In this document: in pieces, positions 26,385 through 34,966 of the stretch
Numbering within the stretch: position 1 is the stretch's first letter
Layout of the letters: every line of letters starts with the position of its first letter
Origin: Streptomyces sp. NBC_01476
GTDB lineage: Bacteria; Actinomycetota; Actinomycetes; Streptomycetales; Streptomycetaceae
Reading direction: 5' to 3'
Assembly: GCF_036227265.1 (NCBI RefSeq)
Contig: NZ_CP109446.1
Location: 496,001-560,000 of the forward strand
DNA: 64,000 nt
The notes under the pieces: generated by a model
The model's database searches: none
The model's input: only the letters and a program-made list of their open reading frames with translations
What the model was told of the DNA's origin: nothing
Made by a program: the position numbers and the translations under genes

Positions 26385-26579
26385 GACGCTGCTCCTGCGG
26401 TACGCCAGGGCCGGGCGGCGGCCTCGCCGCCACCGCGGCGAACGGTGCCTGCGCGACCCGCGCGCGGCAGCCGCCGCACCGCAGGCCGGCCCGCTGCACC
26501 GCAACGGGCAGACGCCATGCTGGCACGCCTGTCCCCGCGCCCCGGCGCCGCCTCCCGCCCCGGACCGGCCGGCGGCGCC

Positions 26580-26645
26580 GGGACCGGCGCAGGACCGGAG
26601 CAGGGACCGGCGCAGGACCGGAGCAGGGACCGGCGCAGGACCGGG
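26580..26645. repeat. Almost three tandem 23-bp units upstream of the caspase cassette
   Basis: Copies start at 26580, 26603 and 26626. The first two are identical (GGGACCGGCGCAGGACCGG plus AGCA) and the third is cut at about 20 bp. They lie in the 371-bp divergent region 26385-26755. That region also has an AT-richer promoter-like part at 26647-26715 just before the membrane-protein gene and shows no other gene. Confidence 0.8.
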
Positions 26646-26755
26646 GAAAATACGCCACCGCGGAACGGGAAATACCGTGCGCGCCCCATACCCGCCATGG
26701 GACCATTTTTCATGACGGAGCGTCAGATTCCGTCGGTGGACCTGGAGGGGGAGAG

Positions 26756-27763
26756 ATGGCAGACACAGACGTCTTAGGGATGCCCGGCTGGAAGGGCGGT
26801 GACGCCAACGCAGCTTATCTGGACAAGATCCTGCGGCACCGCCCGATCGAGATCGCGCTCGACGACCGGGTCGGCTGGCGCGCGATCCTGCAGTTGTTCG
26901 TCGCCGCGTTCATCGCCTCGCTCGTGGTGTATCTGCCGTTGCTCTTCCTGGGTCTGATCGCGGCCCTGGTCACGCAGAGCGGAGCCGGTTTCGCCGCCTT
27001 CTTCGTGCTGGCGAACGTGGTCTCGGGCGTCACCTTCTGGGCGGTGCTGCTCGGCTCGCGGCTGACCGAGCCGATCGCGGAGTGGCGGGTGCTGCTCACC
27101 GACCGGTACGACCGCACCGACTCGGTCTACAGCAAGATCGCGGGCACCCTGCGGCAGCGGGGCATCCCGATCGCCGCCGCCAACCGCCCGGTGTACACCG
27201 GCGTCGGGGCACGCCAGGTGGCCAACCGGCTGATCCTGACCGAGGGCAACTGCAACGCGTATGTGTCGGTGTTCGGTTACGGATCGAGCCTGTACCTCGG
27301 CTGGCAGATGTGGCGCTCCCGGCGCGGTTACACGCTGATCGGGAAGTTCGTGGTGGACGTCATCGGCGGGGTCCTCGGGCGCAATGGCCCCGAGCAGTCG
27401 ATGCTGCGCACCGAGCGGGTGCGGGCGATGCGCGAAGCCGTGCACGCGGCCTGCCGCGAGGGGCTGAGCAGCGCCATCGACGGGGTGGACGTACCGGTGT
27501 CCTTCGGCTTCCCGGCGGGCCTTCCGCCGATCGTCGAGGAAGGCGCGAAGGCGGCCCCCGTCCCCGGACAGGGCCCGGCGTTCGCCACGCACGGCCCGGC
27601 CTACACCCCGCCTCACGGCACCCCGGCGTACGGCGGCACGCCCGCCGCCGGGACGCCCGGCCCCGGTCCCGGCCCCGGTCCCGGTCCCGGTCCCGGCCAC
27701 GAACCGGGCCGCACGCAGAGCTGGGGCCCCGACACGGCACCGCCCGGCGGCCCGCGGCAGTAG
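26756..27763 (+). CDS. Membrane protein of the caspase/EACC1 cassette, bldA-type TTA codon
   Basis: The 335-residue protein matches no family I can name. Two strong transmembrane helices lie at about residues 42-65 and 70-93; a cytosolic region follows to about 260, then a Gly/Pro-rich tail with GPGPGPG repeats (27659-27698). Codon 7 (26774-26776) is TTA, so synthesis may require the bldA tRNA. The start ATG 26756 has GGGGGAGAG just upstream, and the frame extends to 26372 only as Arg-rich shadow. It is first of four co-directional genes with a caspase-like protease, so it may anchor the complex at the membrane. Confidence 0.7.
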   Translation: MADTDVLGMPGWKGGDANAAYLDKILRHRPIEIALDDRVGWRAILQLFVAAFIASLVVYLPLLFLGLIAALVTQSGAGFAAFFVLANVVSGVTFWAVLLGSRLTEPIAEWRVLLTDRYDRTDSVYSKIAGTLRQRGIPIAAANRPVYTGVGARQVANRLILTEGNCNAYVSVFGYGSSLYLGWQMWRSRRGYTLIGKFVVDVIGGVLGRNGPEQSMLRTERVRAMREAVHAACREGLSSAIDGVDVPVSFGFPAGLPPIVEEGAKAAPVPGQGPAFATHGPAYTPPHGTPAYGGTPAAGTPGPGPGPGPGPGPGHEPGRTQSWGPDTAPPGGPRQ

Positions 27764-27802
27764 CCCCGGACAGGCACACCAGGACACACAGGGGGAACGA
27801 CG

Positions 27803-29101
27803 ATGGCACCGCAGGGGGTGCTCATCCGGTCCACGCCCGGCGAGAGCTGGGCGTGGACCGCGGTGCGGCTGGCACCGGCCACCGATCTGCGGGACGCCCG
27901 CGGTTACGCCGACCTGACCGAGGAGCAGCGGCGGACCGAGGCCGTCGGGCGCGAGCGGGACTGGCTGGCGCATCAGTGGGTGCCGGGCGGTTCGGTGCGC
28001 TTCGAGATCAGATACCTCAGCGATCCGCCCACCGGTGAGATCCGTTGCGCCCTCATCGGCCAGGTGCACGCCGCCGATCCGCGGGGCGCCGAGGCCGCCG
28101 CCATCGCGCTGCGGGACCGGCTGGGCCGGCCGCCGCCGCACGTCAGGGCGGTGCCGGTCCAGGAGGCCGCGGAGGTCGCAGGACTGCTGGCGCCGCTGGG
28201 TCCCGCCCCTGACGCCCTCGCGGAGATCCGCAAGGTGATCGCCCGTGGCCCGATCACTCGCTGGACCGTCCGCGGTGAGCAACTCGGCCTGGCTGTCCCA
28301 CCGTTGGGTGGCGGCGGACGAGTGTCGTGGGAGCCGGTGTGGAGCAGCCTCGCCCGCCGGCCGCGCCGCACGATGCTGAGCGTCTGCCTCGAACCCTGGT
28401 CGGCGCCGGCCGGATTCACCGCGCGCCTCACCCATATCGCGCAGGCTTACGGCGTGCTGGCCCGGCCGGGCACACCGGACCCGATCTGGCAGCGGCCCGT
28501 ACCGCCCGACCCCTTCTCGCAGTACGCCGAGGGGGTCTGGGCGGATGCCGCCCGCCGCTACGGCGAACGCGGTTACCGGATGCGGATCAGCCTCGCCTCG
28601 GAGGGTCCCGCACCGGACGGCGACCGGCTCTTCGAACTCGCCGAGGAGGTCGCCCGCACCGTCTCCGCGCCGGCGGGGCCGGCGGGCGGGGGATTTCCGG
28701 GGCTTCCGGCGCCGCCCGGGGCCGCCGTCGTACGCCGTCCCCCGCCGTGGGAGGCAGCCGCCGCGACCGACAATCTCCTCGGCCTGAACCGCAGTTGGCT
28801 GGAGGAGACCTACTGGCAGGGTGTCCCTGCCCCGGCCCGGCAGGAGAGCGGACAGGTGCTCGGCCACCCGGGCACCGTACGGATACTGAGCGACCTGCTG
28901 GACCTGGACGAGGCCGCGGCCGCGTTCCGCCTTCCGTACGCGGTGCCCAACAGGCCGCCGCTCTTCGCCGAATGGGCGGAACCCCCGGAACCCCCGGGGC
29001 CGCCGGGTGCACCGCCCGGCCCGGTGGAACCGCCGCCGTCTCCCCTTGGCGACCTGCCGGGGTATCCCGGGGCCGGGTTCGGCCCGCCGTACGCCCGTTG
29101 A
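27803..29101 (+). CDS. Uncharacterised cytosolic protein of the caspase cassette (possibly VirB4/HerA N-domain-like)
   Basis: The 432-residue protein has no Walker motif and no hydrophobic segment. The middle part (roughly 150-380) faintly recalls N-terminal domains of VirB4/HerA-like conjugation and conflict ATPases. RILSDLLDLDEAAAAFRLP near 356-374 resembles the segment in such proteins just before their ATPase domain, which is missing here. A Pro-rich tail (about 395-432) follows. It could be an adaptor derived from such an ATPase by loss of the motor. This is a weak structural impression, not a recognised family. ATG 27803 has a GGGGG ribosome site. Confidence 0.6.
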   Translation: MAPQGVLIRSTPGESWAWTAVRLAPATDLRDARGYADLTEEQRRTEAVGRERDWLAHQWVPGGSVRFEIRYLSDPPTGEIRCALIGQVHAADPRGAEAAAIALRDRLGRPPPHVRAVPVQEAAEVAGLLAPLGPAPDALAEIRKVIARGPITRWTVRGEQLGLAVPPLGGGGRVSWEPVWSSLARRPRRTMLSVCLEPWSAPAGFTARLTHIAQAYGVLARPGTPDPIWQRPVPPDPFSQYAEGVWADAARRYGERGYRMRISLASEGPAPDGDRLFELAEEVARTVSAPAGPAGGGFPGLPAPPGAAVVRRPPPWEAAAATDNLLGLNRSWLEETYWQGVPAPARQESGQVLGHPGTVRILSDLLDLDEAAAAFRLPYAVPNRPPLFAEWAEPPEPPGPPGAPPGPVEPPPSPLGDLPGYPGAGFGPPYAR

Positions 29102-29138
29102 CAGCCGCACCCCACCGCTGAGAGGTCCGCCGCACACC

Positions 29139-29564
29139 ATGACGGAAGAAACGATGCCGGCCGCGGGCCCCGCGCCCGGGAAGCTCGCCTTCGCCTTTCC
29201 CGGCCCGCCCGCCGAGGCGGACGCGCTGAGCCGCGGGCTGGCGCACTGGATCGACGAGACCGGAGAGTTGCGCGGTCTCGCACGGTTGCGGCTGGTCGCG
29301 GCGCGCACCGGGGAACAAGGCGGTGCGGCCGAAGCCGTCGAGATCGCCACCGTGGCCGCCCCGGTGGTCAGCGCTGTCACCACCGCCTTCTTCGTCTGGC
29401 TCGGTCAGCGGGTGAAGAACCAGCGGGTGACCTTCGACCTCCAGCGCCCGGACGGCGCCCGCGTGAAGCTGTCCGCGGCCAGCGCCGCCGAGGCCGCCGC
29501 GCTGGAGCCGGTGGTCCGCTCCTTCCTCGACGGCGGCGCCCAGCAGGGTTCCGCGAACCCGTGA
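29139..29564 (+). CDS. EACC1-like effector-associated adaptor
   Basis: The 141-residue protein resembles effector-associated constant component 1 (EACC1), described in actinobacterial NTP-dependent conflict systems, where it sits beside caspases or trypsins. Visible parts are the ELRGLARLRLVAAR strand, a hydrophobic helix (VEIATVAAPVVSAVTTAFF) with WLGQRV, and the closing VTFDLQRPDGARVKLSA block. The start is uncertain: ATG 29139 has only a distant AGAGG, while ATG 29154 has GGAAG five bases ahead. The stop overlaps the caspase start as GTGA, so the two are translationally coupled and probably act as a pair. Confidence 0.72.
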   Translation: MTEETMPAAGPAPGKLAFAFPGPPAEADALSRGLAHWIDETGELRGLARLRLVAARTGEQGGAAEAVEIATVAAPVVSAVTTAFFVWLGQRVKNQRVTFDLQRPDGARVKLSAASAAEAAALEPVVRSFLDGGAQQGSANP

Positions 29565-30688
29565 CGCACTGGGCGGTGCGGCTCCCGGACCGGATGGCGA
29601 GCCGGGCGGTCCTGGTGGGCACCGCGACACACGTCTCCCCCAGCGACCTCACGCCCATGCCGCAGGCGACAGGCTCCGTCCGGGAGGTGGCCGCCGCGCT
29701 CACCGGTCCGGCCGGCGCGCTGCACCCCAGCGGGGTGCGCTGCGTCTTCGACCCGCGGTCGCGTGACGAGGTGCTGGACGCCGTCACCGCCGCCTGCACG
29801 GCCCCGGGCACGGACCTGCTGCTCTTCTCCTTCAGCGGGCACGGCCTGATCGGCGAGGGAGGGCGGCTCTGCCTGGCGCTGACCCGTTCGGTGGACCGGG
29901 AGAGCGAGGCCGCGCGCACCGGACTGCCCGCCGACGACGTGCTGCGGCTGCTGGGCGCTTCCACCGCCCGTCACAAAGTGGCGGTGCTGGACTGCTGTTA
30001 CTCCGGGCTGGCGCTGGATACGGCCGCCACCAGGGGAGTTCATCTCCTCACCGCGACCGACGCCCGGCACAAGGCCCGCTACGAGCCGGGCGAACGCGTC
30101 ACCGGCTTCACCAGGGAACTCCTGCGGCTGCTCGGCGAAGGCGTCCCGGACGGGGGTGAGCTGCTCGACCTCGGCACCGTCCACCGCCAGTTGGCGGTCA
30201 TGCTCCCCAGTACCGCGGTCCGCGCCGACGCGCCCCTGGACCACCGCTATCCCGCGCCCCGCCAGCGTGCGGTGGACGGCAGCGCCGATCTGGCCCTCGC
30301 CCGCAATCCGGCGTTCGGCCGGGGCACCACACGGGCCGGTCTGCGCTCCCGGGCCCACTTCGCCGACCGGGTGCTCCAGCTCAGCCGCCCCGACGACGAC
30401 GCCCCTTTCGGCCGGCCCGACCGCGCGCTCCAGGCGGTGCGGCTCTTCGCCGCCATCACCGCGGACGCCACCGCCTCCTGCGGCCCCACAGACCCGGACA
30501 CCCTCGACTACGCCCGCGCCCATGCCACCGCGGTCGCCCTCAGCGGCGACCCGGCCGGCGCGGTGCGGCTGCTGGAGACCATGCTGGCGGCGCCCCCTCC
30601 CCCGGGCGCTCCGCCGGCGCCCGAGGCGGCCCTCGCCGAGACCCGCAAGGCCCGGGACCACTGGGCCCGCCGGACGGCGGCCGGCTGA
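29561..30688 (+). CDS. Caspase-like (peptidase C14) protease with C-terminal TPR-like region
   Basis: The 375-residue protein has a metacaspase/caspase-like domain at about residues 12-200. The catalytic histidine is H94 in FSFSGHG and the nucleophile C146 in LDCCYSG. The dyad is intact, so the protein should be an active Arg/Lys- or Asp-directed protease. The C-terminal part (about 270-370) contains DPDTLDYARAHATAVALSG-type helices resembling TPR units of NB-ARC proteins, plus a Pro/Ala loop. The start is GTG 29561 by overlap with the EACC1-like stop; an in-frame ATG at 29594 (MASRAVLVG) is an alternative nearer to the domain edge. It is the likely death effector of this cassette. Confidence 0.85.
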   Translation: MTHWAVRLPDRMASRAVLVGTATHVSPSDLTPMPQATGSVREVAAALTGPAGALHPSGVRCVFDPRSRDEVLDAVTAACTAPGTDLLLFSFSGHGLIGEGGRLCLALTRSVDRESEAARTGLPADDVLRLLGASTARHKVAVLDCCYSGLALDTAATRGVHLLTATDARHKARYEPGERVTGFTRELLRLLGEGVPDGGELLDLGTVHRQLAVMLPSTAVRADAPLDHRYPAPRQRAVDGSADLALARNPAFGRGTTRAGLRSRAHFADRVLQLSRPDDDAPFGRPDRALQAVRLFAAITADATASCGPTDPDTLDYARAHATAVALSGDPAGAVRLLETMLAAPPPPGAPPAPEAALAETRKARDHWARRTAAG

Positions 30689-31172
30689 CCGCCGGCGGGG
30701 CCGGCTACGGAAGCGTCTCCCGTGGATAACGGCTGGGCAACGATGGCGCGATGGCAAAGCGGAACCTATCGGACAAATTCCCGCCCGCTCGCGCCGCCTT
30801 CCAAACAAAGGACCCGCCCCCACCTCCAGGGACGCCGGCCGCCGAGCGCACCCGGACCACCACACACGGCGACGGTCGCAAAGGCCGTGCAAAGCGGGCA
30901 TCCACCGCATCGGGTACCCCGGCGGCGTGACCTGGCTCACTTCTCCGACCCTGCCTGGTTTTCCCAGCCCGGGGGCCGGGGTACGGGGTCGGCCGGAGCC
31001 GTTCGAGGGGCCGCTCCGCCGCCGGACCGCGCGCTGGGAACCGGGACCGGCGGGCCGTTAGGTTCGGAACTGAACCGGTTACTGCGGGTTTGTACCGGAT
31101 GCGCGCCGTGTCGCGCCCGTCCATCCGCCCCGGCTGCCGGTTCGGTCCTGTCACCGGCCCCGAAAGGCAGTT
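30689..31172. other. 484-bp intergenic region
   Basis: No supportable gene was found. It has an AT-richer stretch near 30760-30815 and a 16-bp inverted repeat GGTTC-GGAACT-GAACC at 31061-31076, about 95 bp before the betaine ATPase. The latter may be an operator for the osmoprotectant importer. The last 50 bases are the importer leader with GAAAGG. Confidence 0.5.
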
Positions 31173-32453
31173 GTGTCGAAGCTCGTCGCCGAGCATGTGT
31201 TCAAGGTCTTCGGACGAAGGCCGGAAGAGGGCGTCCGCCGTGTCCAGGAGGGCGCCGACCGGAGCCAGTTGCGTGCGGAAGGCACCACGGCAGCCGTCAT
31301 CGACGCCTCGTTCGAGGTCGGGCAGGGCGAGATCTTCGTGGTCATGGGCTTGTCCGGCTCGGGCAAGTCCACGTTGCTGCGGATGCTGAACGGCCTGTCG
31401 GAGCCCACCTCCGGCCGGGTGCTGTTCGACGGACAGGACCTGTCGGCCCTGTCCCCGAAGGCCCTGCGCGAGCTGCGCTCCCACCGGATCAGCATGGTCT
31501 TCCAGCACTTCGCGCTCTTCCCGCACCGCACCGTGCTGGAGAACGCCGGCTACGGCCTGGAGGTGCAGGGCCGCCCGCGCCGGGAGCGCGAGCAGAAGGC
31601 GGCCGAAGCGCTGGCGCTGGTCGGTCTGTCGGGGTGGGAGGAGTCCTGGCCCGATGAACTCTCCGGCGGGATGCAGCAGCGCGTCGGCCTGGCCCGCGCA
31701 TTGGCCACCGACGCCGACCTGCTGCTGATGGACGAGTCCTTCTCGGCACTCGACCCGCTGATCCGCCGTGACATGCAGGATCAGCTGCTGGACCTCCAGC
31801 AGAGGCTGCGCAAGACCATCGTCTTCATCACCCACGACCTCAACGAGGCCATGCGGCTCGGCGACCGGATCGCCGTCATGCGCGACGGGCGTGTCGTCCA
31901 GACCGGCAGCGCCGAGGACATCCTGGTCGACCCGGCCAACGACTACGTGGCCGGCTTCGTGCGGGGCGTCGACCGGTCCCGGGTGCTCACCGCGGCCTCG
32001 ATCATGCAGCAGCCGCGGGCGACGGTGGACCCGGGCGACGGGCCGCGCGCCGCGCTGCGCGCCCTGCGGACCGAGCAGGCGTCCGCCGCCTTCGTCGTCA
32101 CGCCCGGCCGCACGCTGGTCGGCACCGTCACCGAGGAGAAGGTGGCCGAGGCGCTGCGCGGCGGCGACGGCCCGGTGCGGGACCTGATGGACACCGACTG
32201 CGTCACCACGCACGGCGACACTCCGCTGGCCGAACTGCTCACCCCCGCCTCCCAGTCGAAGCTGCCGCTCGCCGTGGTGGACGGCAGCGGCCGGCTCACC
32301 GGTGTCATACCGCGGGTCACCCTGCTCGCGGCGCTCGGCGACGAGCCGGAGACCGTGGTCGGCCTGAGCCATGCCGCCGCGGCCCCGCCCAGCGCCGTCG
32401 GAGCCGCCGGCCCGGCCCCGGCCGGCACCGGGAAGGAGGCCGACCGTGCCTAG
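31173..32453 (+). CDS. Glycine betaine/proline ABC transporter ATPase with CBS domains
   Basis: The 426-residue ATPase is of the ProV/OpuAA type. Walker A GLSGSGKST is at 59-67, the Q-loop is in MVFQHFALF, the signature LSGGMQQR lies near 163-170, and Walker B LLLMDES follows. Two CBS domains cover about 275-405; in OpuA these sense ionic strength. The protein ends with an Ala/Pro-rich tail. The start is GTG 31173 with GAAAGG six to eleven bases upstream. The stop region overlaps the next gene by 8 bp. Together they should form an osmoregulated importer at the membrane. Confidence 0.93.
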   Translation: MSKLVAEHVFKVFGRRPEEGVRRVQEGADRSQLRAEGTTAAVIDASFEVGQGEIFVVMGLSGSGKSTLLRMLNGLSEPTSGRVLFDGQDLSALSPKALRELRSHRISMVFQHFALFPHRTVLENAGYGLEVQGRPRREREQKAAEALALVGLSGWEESWPDELSGGMQQRVGLARALATDADLLLMDESFSALDPLIRRDMQDQLLDLQQRLRKTIVFITHDLNEAMRLGDRIAVMRDGRVVQTGSAEDILVDPANDYVAGFVRGVDRSRVLTAASIMQQPRATVDPGDGPRAALRALRTEQASAAFVVTPGRTLVGTVTEEKVAEALRGGDGPVRDLMDTDCVTTHGDTPLAELLTPASQSKLPLAVVDGSGRLTGVIPRVTLLAALGDEPETVVGLSHAAAAPPSAVGAAGPAPAGTGKEADRA

Positions 32454-34257
32454 GATCCGTCTCGGCGACCGGGCCGAGGACGTCGTCAACTGGCTCACCC
32501 ATCACGCCGCGTGGCTCTTCGACCTCATCAGCGCCGTCGTCAACCATATGTACGACGGCGTGGAGTGGGTGCTCGGCGGGCCCTCGCCGCTGCTGATGGC
32601 GGGCATCCTCGCGGTGATCGCCTTCTGGATGCGCGGTGTGACGGCCGGGGTGCTCTCCTTCGCCGGCTTCGCGCTGATCGACTCGGTCGCGCAGTGGGAC
32701 CAGGCGATGCAGTCGCTGTCGCTGGTCGTCGTCTCCGCCGTGGTGGCCCTCGTGCTCGCGGTGCCGCTCGGCGTGTGGGCGGCCCGCAGCCGCACGGCCG
32801 GTGCGGTGGTGCGGCCGGTGCTGGACGTGATGCAGACCCTCCCCGCCTTCGTCTATCTGATCCCGGCGATCATCTTCTTCAGCCTGGGCACCGTGCCCGC
32901 GGTCATCGCCACCATCGTCTTCGCGATGCCGGTGGGCGTCCGGATGACCGAGCTGGGCATCCGGCAGGTCGACGGGGAACTGGTCGAGGCGGCCGAAGCC
33001 TTCGGCACCCCGCCCGGCCGGACCCTGCTGCGCGTCCAGTTGCCGCTGGCGCTGCCGACGATCATGGCGGGCGTCAACCAGGTCATCATGCTGGCACTGT
33101 CGATGGTCGTCATCGGCGGCATGGTCGGCGCCCAGGGCCTCGGCTCCACGGTCTTCGGCGCGATCAGCCAGGTGAACATCGGCCTCGGCTTCGAGGGCGG
33201 CGTCGCGGTGGTGATCCTGGCCATCTACCTGGACCGGATCACCGGCGCGCTCGGCGACCAGGTCTCACCGCTGGGGCGCCGGGCCCTGGCCGGGCTGCGC
33301 GGCTCGGTGCACGGCTTCGGTGTGCTGCGCTACCGGCCGCGGCCGGCCGTGGGCCTGTCCTGCGTGGTCGCGCTGGCGCTGGTTGCCGGCGGTGCGGGCG
33401 TCTTCGGTGGCAGCGGCTCCCCGGGCGGCCCGGTGACAGCAGGGCAGAACACCGGGAAGGGACAGTCGGTGCGGATCGGCTCCTTCAACTGGGACGAGTC
33501 CATCGCCTCCGCCAACCTGTGGCAGCAGGTGCTCACCGACCGCGGCTACAAGGCGCAGGTGAGCACGTACGACCCCGGCGCCGCCTTCACCGGCCTGGCG
33601 AGCGGATCGCTGGACTATCTGACGGACGCCTGGCTGCCCACGACACATGCCTCGTACCTCCAGCAGTACGGGAAGGACTACACCGACCTGGGCACGTGGT
33701 ACGACCGCACATCGCTGGAGGTCGCGGTGCCGTCCTACGTCAAGGGCGTCAGGACGATGGCGGATCTCAAGGGCAGGAGCAAGGAGTTCGGCGGCAAGAT
33801 CATCGGCATCGAGCCGGGCGCCGGCGAGATGAAACTGCTGGCGTCCAAGGTGCTGCCCGGCTACGGGCTGGACAAGGAGTACCAGCTGGTCAGCAGCTCC
33901 ACCGCGAGCATGCTCGCCGAACTCGAACGCGACTACGCTCGGCACAAGCCGGTCGCCGTGGTGCTCTGGTCCCCGCACTGGGCGTACAGCACTTACCACC
34001 TCACCAAGCTGGGCGACTCCAAGGGGCTGTGGGGTCCCGGCGACGCGATCCACGATCTCGCCAACAAGCAGAGCGGCGCGAAGCTCTCCCAGGTCAGCGC
34101 GTGGATGCGGAGGTTCCACCTGACCGAGGCACAACTCGGCTCACTGGAGGCGTCGATCCAGCGCGCCGGCCAGGGCGGAACCGCCAAGGGCGTGCGGGAC
34201 TGGATCGAGAAGAACCCGGCAGTCGTCCAGAAGATGGCGCCGGTGAAGGGGGGCTGA
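32446..34257 (+). CDS. Glycine betaine/proline permease fused to substrate-binding domain
   Basis: The 603-residue protein fuses a ProW/OpuAB permease (about residues 1-290, six or seven helices, with an EAA-like loop in LVEAAEAFGTPPGRTLL) to a ProX/OpuAC binding domain (about 335-600, starting VRIGSFNWDESIASANLW). This arrangement matches OpuA-type importers, where the binding domain hangs outside on the permease. GTG 32446 lies inside the ATPase gene with GGAAGGAGG upstream. Expected substrates are glycine betaine, proline or related osmolytes. Aromatic residues W and Y in the binding part fit quaternary amines. Confidence 0.92.
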   Translation: MPRIRLGDRAEDVVNWLTHHAAWLFDLISAVVNHMYDGVEWVLGGPSPLLMAGILAVIAFWMRGVTAGVLSFAGFALIDSVAQWDQAMQSLSLVVVSAVVALVLAVPLGVWAARSRTAGAVVRPVLDVMQTLPAFVYLIPAIIFFSLGTVPAVIATIVFAMPVGVRMTELGIRQVDGELVEAAEAFGTPPGRTLLRVQLPLALPTIMAGVNQVIMLALSMVVIGGMVGAQGLGSTVFGAISQVNIGLGFEGGVAVVILAIYLDRITGALGDQVSPLGRRALAGLRGSVHGFGVLRYRPRPAVGLSCVVALALVAGGAGVFGGSGSPGGPVTAGQNTGKGQSVRIGSFNWDESIASANLWQQVLTDRGYKAQVSTYDPGAAFTGLASGSLDYLTDAWLPTTHASYLQQYGKDYTDLGTWYDRTSLEVAVPSYVKGVRTMADLKGRSKEFGGKIIGIEPGAGEMKLLASKVLPGYGLDKEYQLVSSSTASMLAELERDYARHKPVAVVLWSPHWAYSTYHLTKLGDSKGLWGPGDAIHDLANKQSGAKLSQVSAWMRRFHLTEAQLGSLEASIQRAGQGGTAKGVRDWIEKNPAVVQKMAPVKGG

Positions 34258-34287
34258 CCCCCGCTCCCGGCCGGGCGGTCGTGACGC

Positions 34288-34320
34288 GCCCTCCTCGCGG
34301 CCGGTGGCCGCGGGGAGGGC
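34288..34320 (+). terminator. Terminator hairpin after the betaine operon
   Basis: GCCCTCCTCGCGGCC (34288-34302) pairs with 34306-34320, with one G-U and a 3-nt loop. Confidence 0.7.
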
Positions 34321-34527
34321 CGCGCTCCGGTGGCGGCGTTTCCTGGCGGCCTGCGGACGGACCGCGGATGTCCGGCCGGTGCGACCTGCGGCCGGCGACC
34401 AGCGGCCGGCGTCCGCCGGTCCCGGCCGGGGCGCTGCTAGATTTGCGGCTTTCCGCCCCGACCATCACCTTCGCGCCCACCCGGAGGACCGGGCGGAGTA
34501 CACACCGGCCCCTGAGGGAGAAGCACC

Positions 34528-34824
34528 GTGCCCGAGTTCCTGGTCATCGCCCACCACACCATCGCCGCCGACCAGGATGTGGACGAAGTCCTCGCCGTCT
34601 ACCCGAAGCTGGCGGCGGCCACCCGCGCAGAACCCGGGAACGTCTCCTTCGCGGTCTTCCGTCAACTGGACGACGACCGCGAACTCGTCATCCTCGAACG
34701 GTATGTGTCGCGGGACGCGGCCGAAGCGCACCTGCGGACACCCCACTTCAAGGAGTTCGTCCTCACCCGGCTCGTACCGCGCCTGGAGAACCGGTGGTCC
34801 GAGAAGTACGACGTCCCCGAGTGA
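34528..34824 (+). CDS. Small ABM-like (antibiotic biosynthesis monooxygenase fold) protein
   Basis: The 98-residue protein has a dimeric alpha/beta ferredoxin-like fold: a first strand EFLVIAHHTI, a helix rich in Ala, NVSFAVFRQLDDDRELVILERY, and AHLRTPHFKEF near residues 71-81. The layout fits ABM/YgiN-type enzymes, which oxidise quinones or act as small monooxygenases without a cofactor. GTG start with GGGAGAAG upstream. It stands alone, so its partner is unknown. A stress-response role is only a guess. Confidence 0.8.
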   Translation: MPEFLVIAHHTIAADQDVDEVLAVYPKLAAATRAEPGNVSFAVFRQLDDDRELVILERYVSRDAAEAHLRTPHFKEFVLTRLVPRLENRWSEKYDVPE

Positions 34825-34909
34825 CCGCCCCTGGCGGCATGCGGGACCGGCCCCCCGGCTGCCCCGGCCCTCGCCTGCCGGAGTCCGCCGTCCGGGCCGG
34901 AACGTGCTC

Positions 34910-34927
34910 GTCTACAGTGACGTAGAC
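34910..34927 (+). promoter_or_regulatory. Palindromic BlaI/MecI-type operator
   Basis: GTCTACAGTGACGTAGAC has perfect 6-bp arms with a 6-bp spacer. BlaI/CopY family members bind TACA/TGTA-like palindromes. It lies 40 bp upstream of the repressor start, so it is likely autoregulatory. Confidence 0.65.
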
Positions 34928-34966
34928 CTCTGTGCGACCGGAGCGATGGATCAGGAGAACGCCGAT

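Noticed and set aside
26580..26645. Short repeats as a CRISPR array
   Set aside because: The units are head-to-tail without spacers and there is no cas gene.
26774..29383. 869-codon minus-strand frame opposite the caspase cassette
   Set aside because: It is antisense to two genes with good start sites and protein-like composition, and it has no recognisable domain.
30722..31657. 311-codon plus-strand frame before the betaine importer
   Set aside because: It overlaps the ATPase gene in another frame and has no ribosome site or domain.
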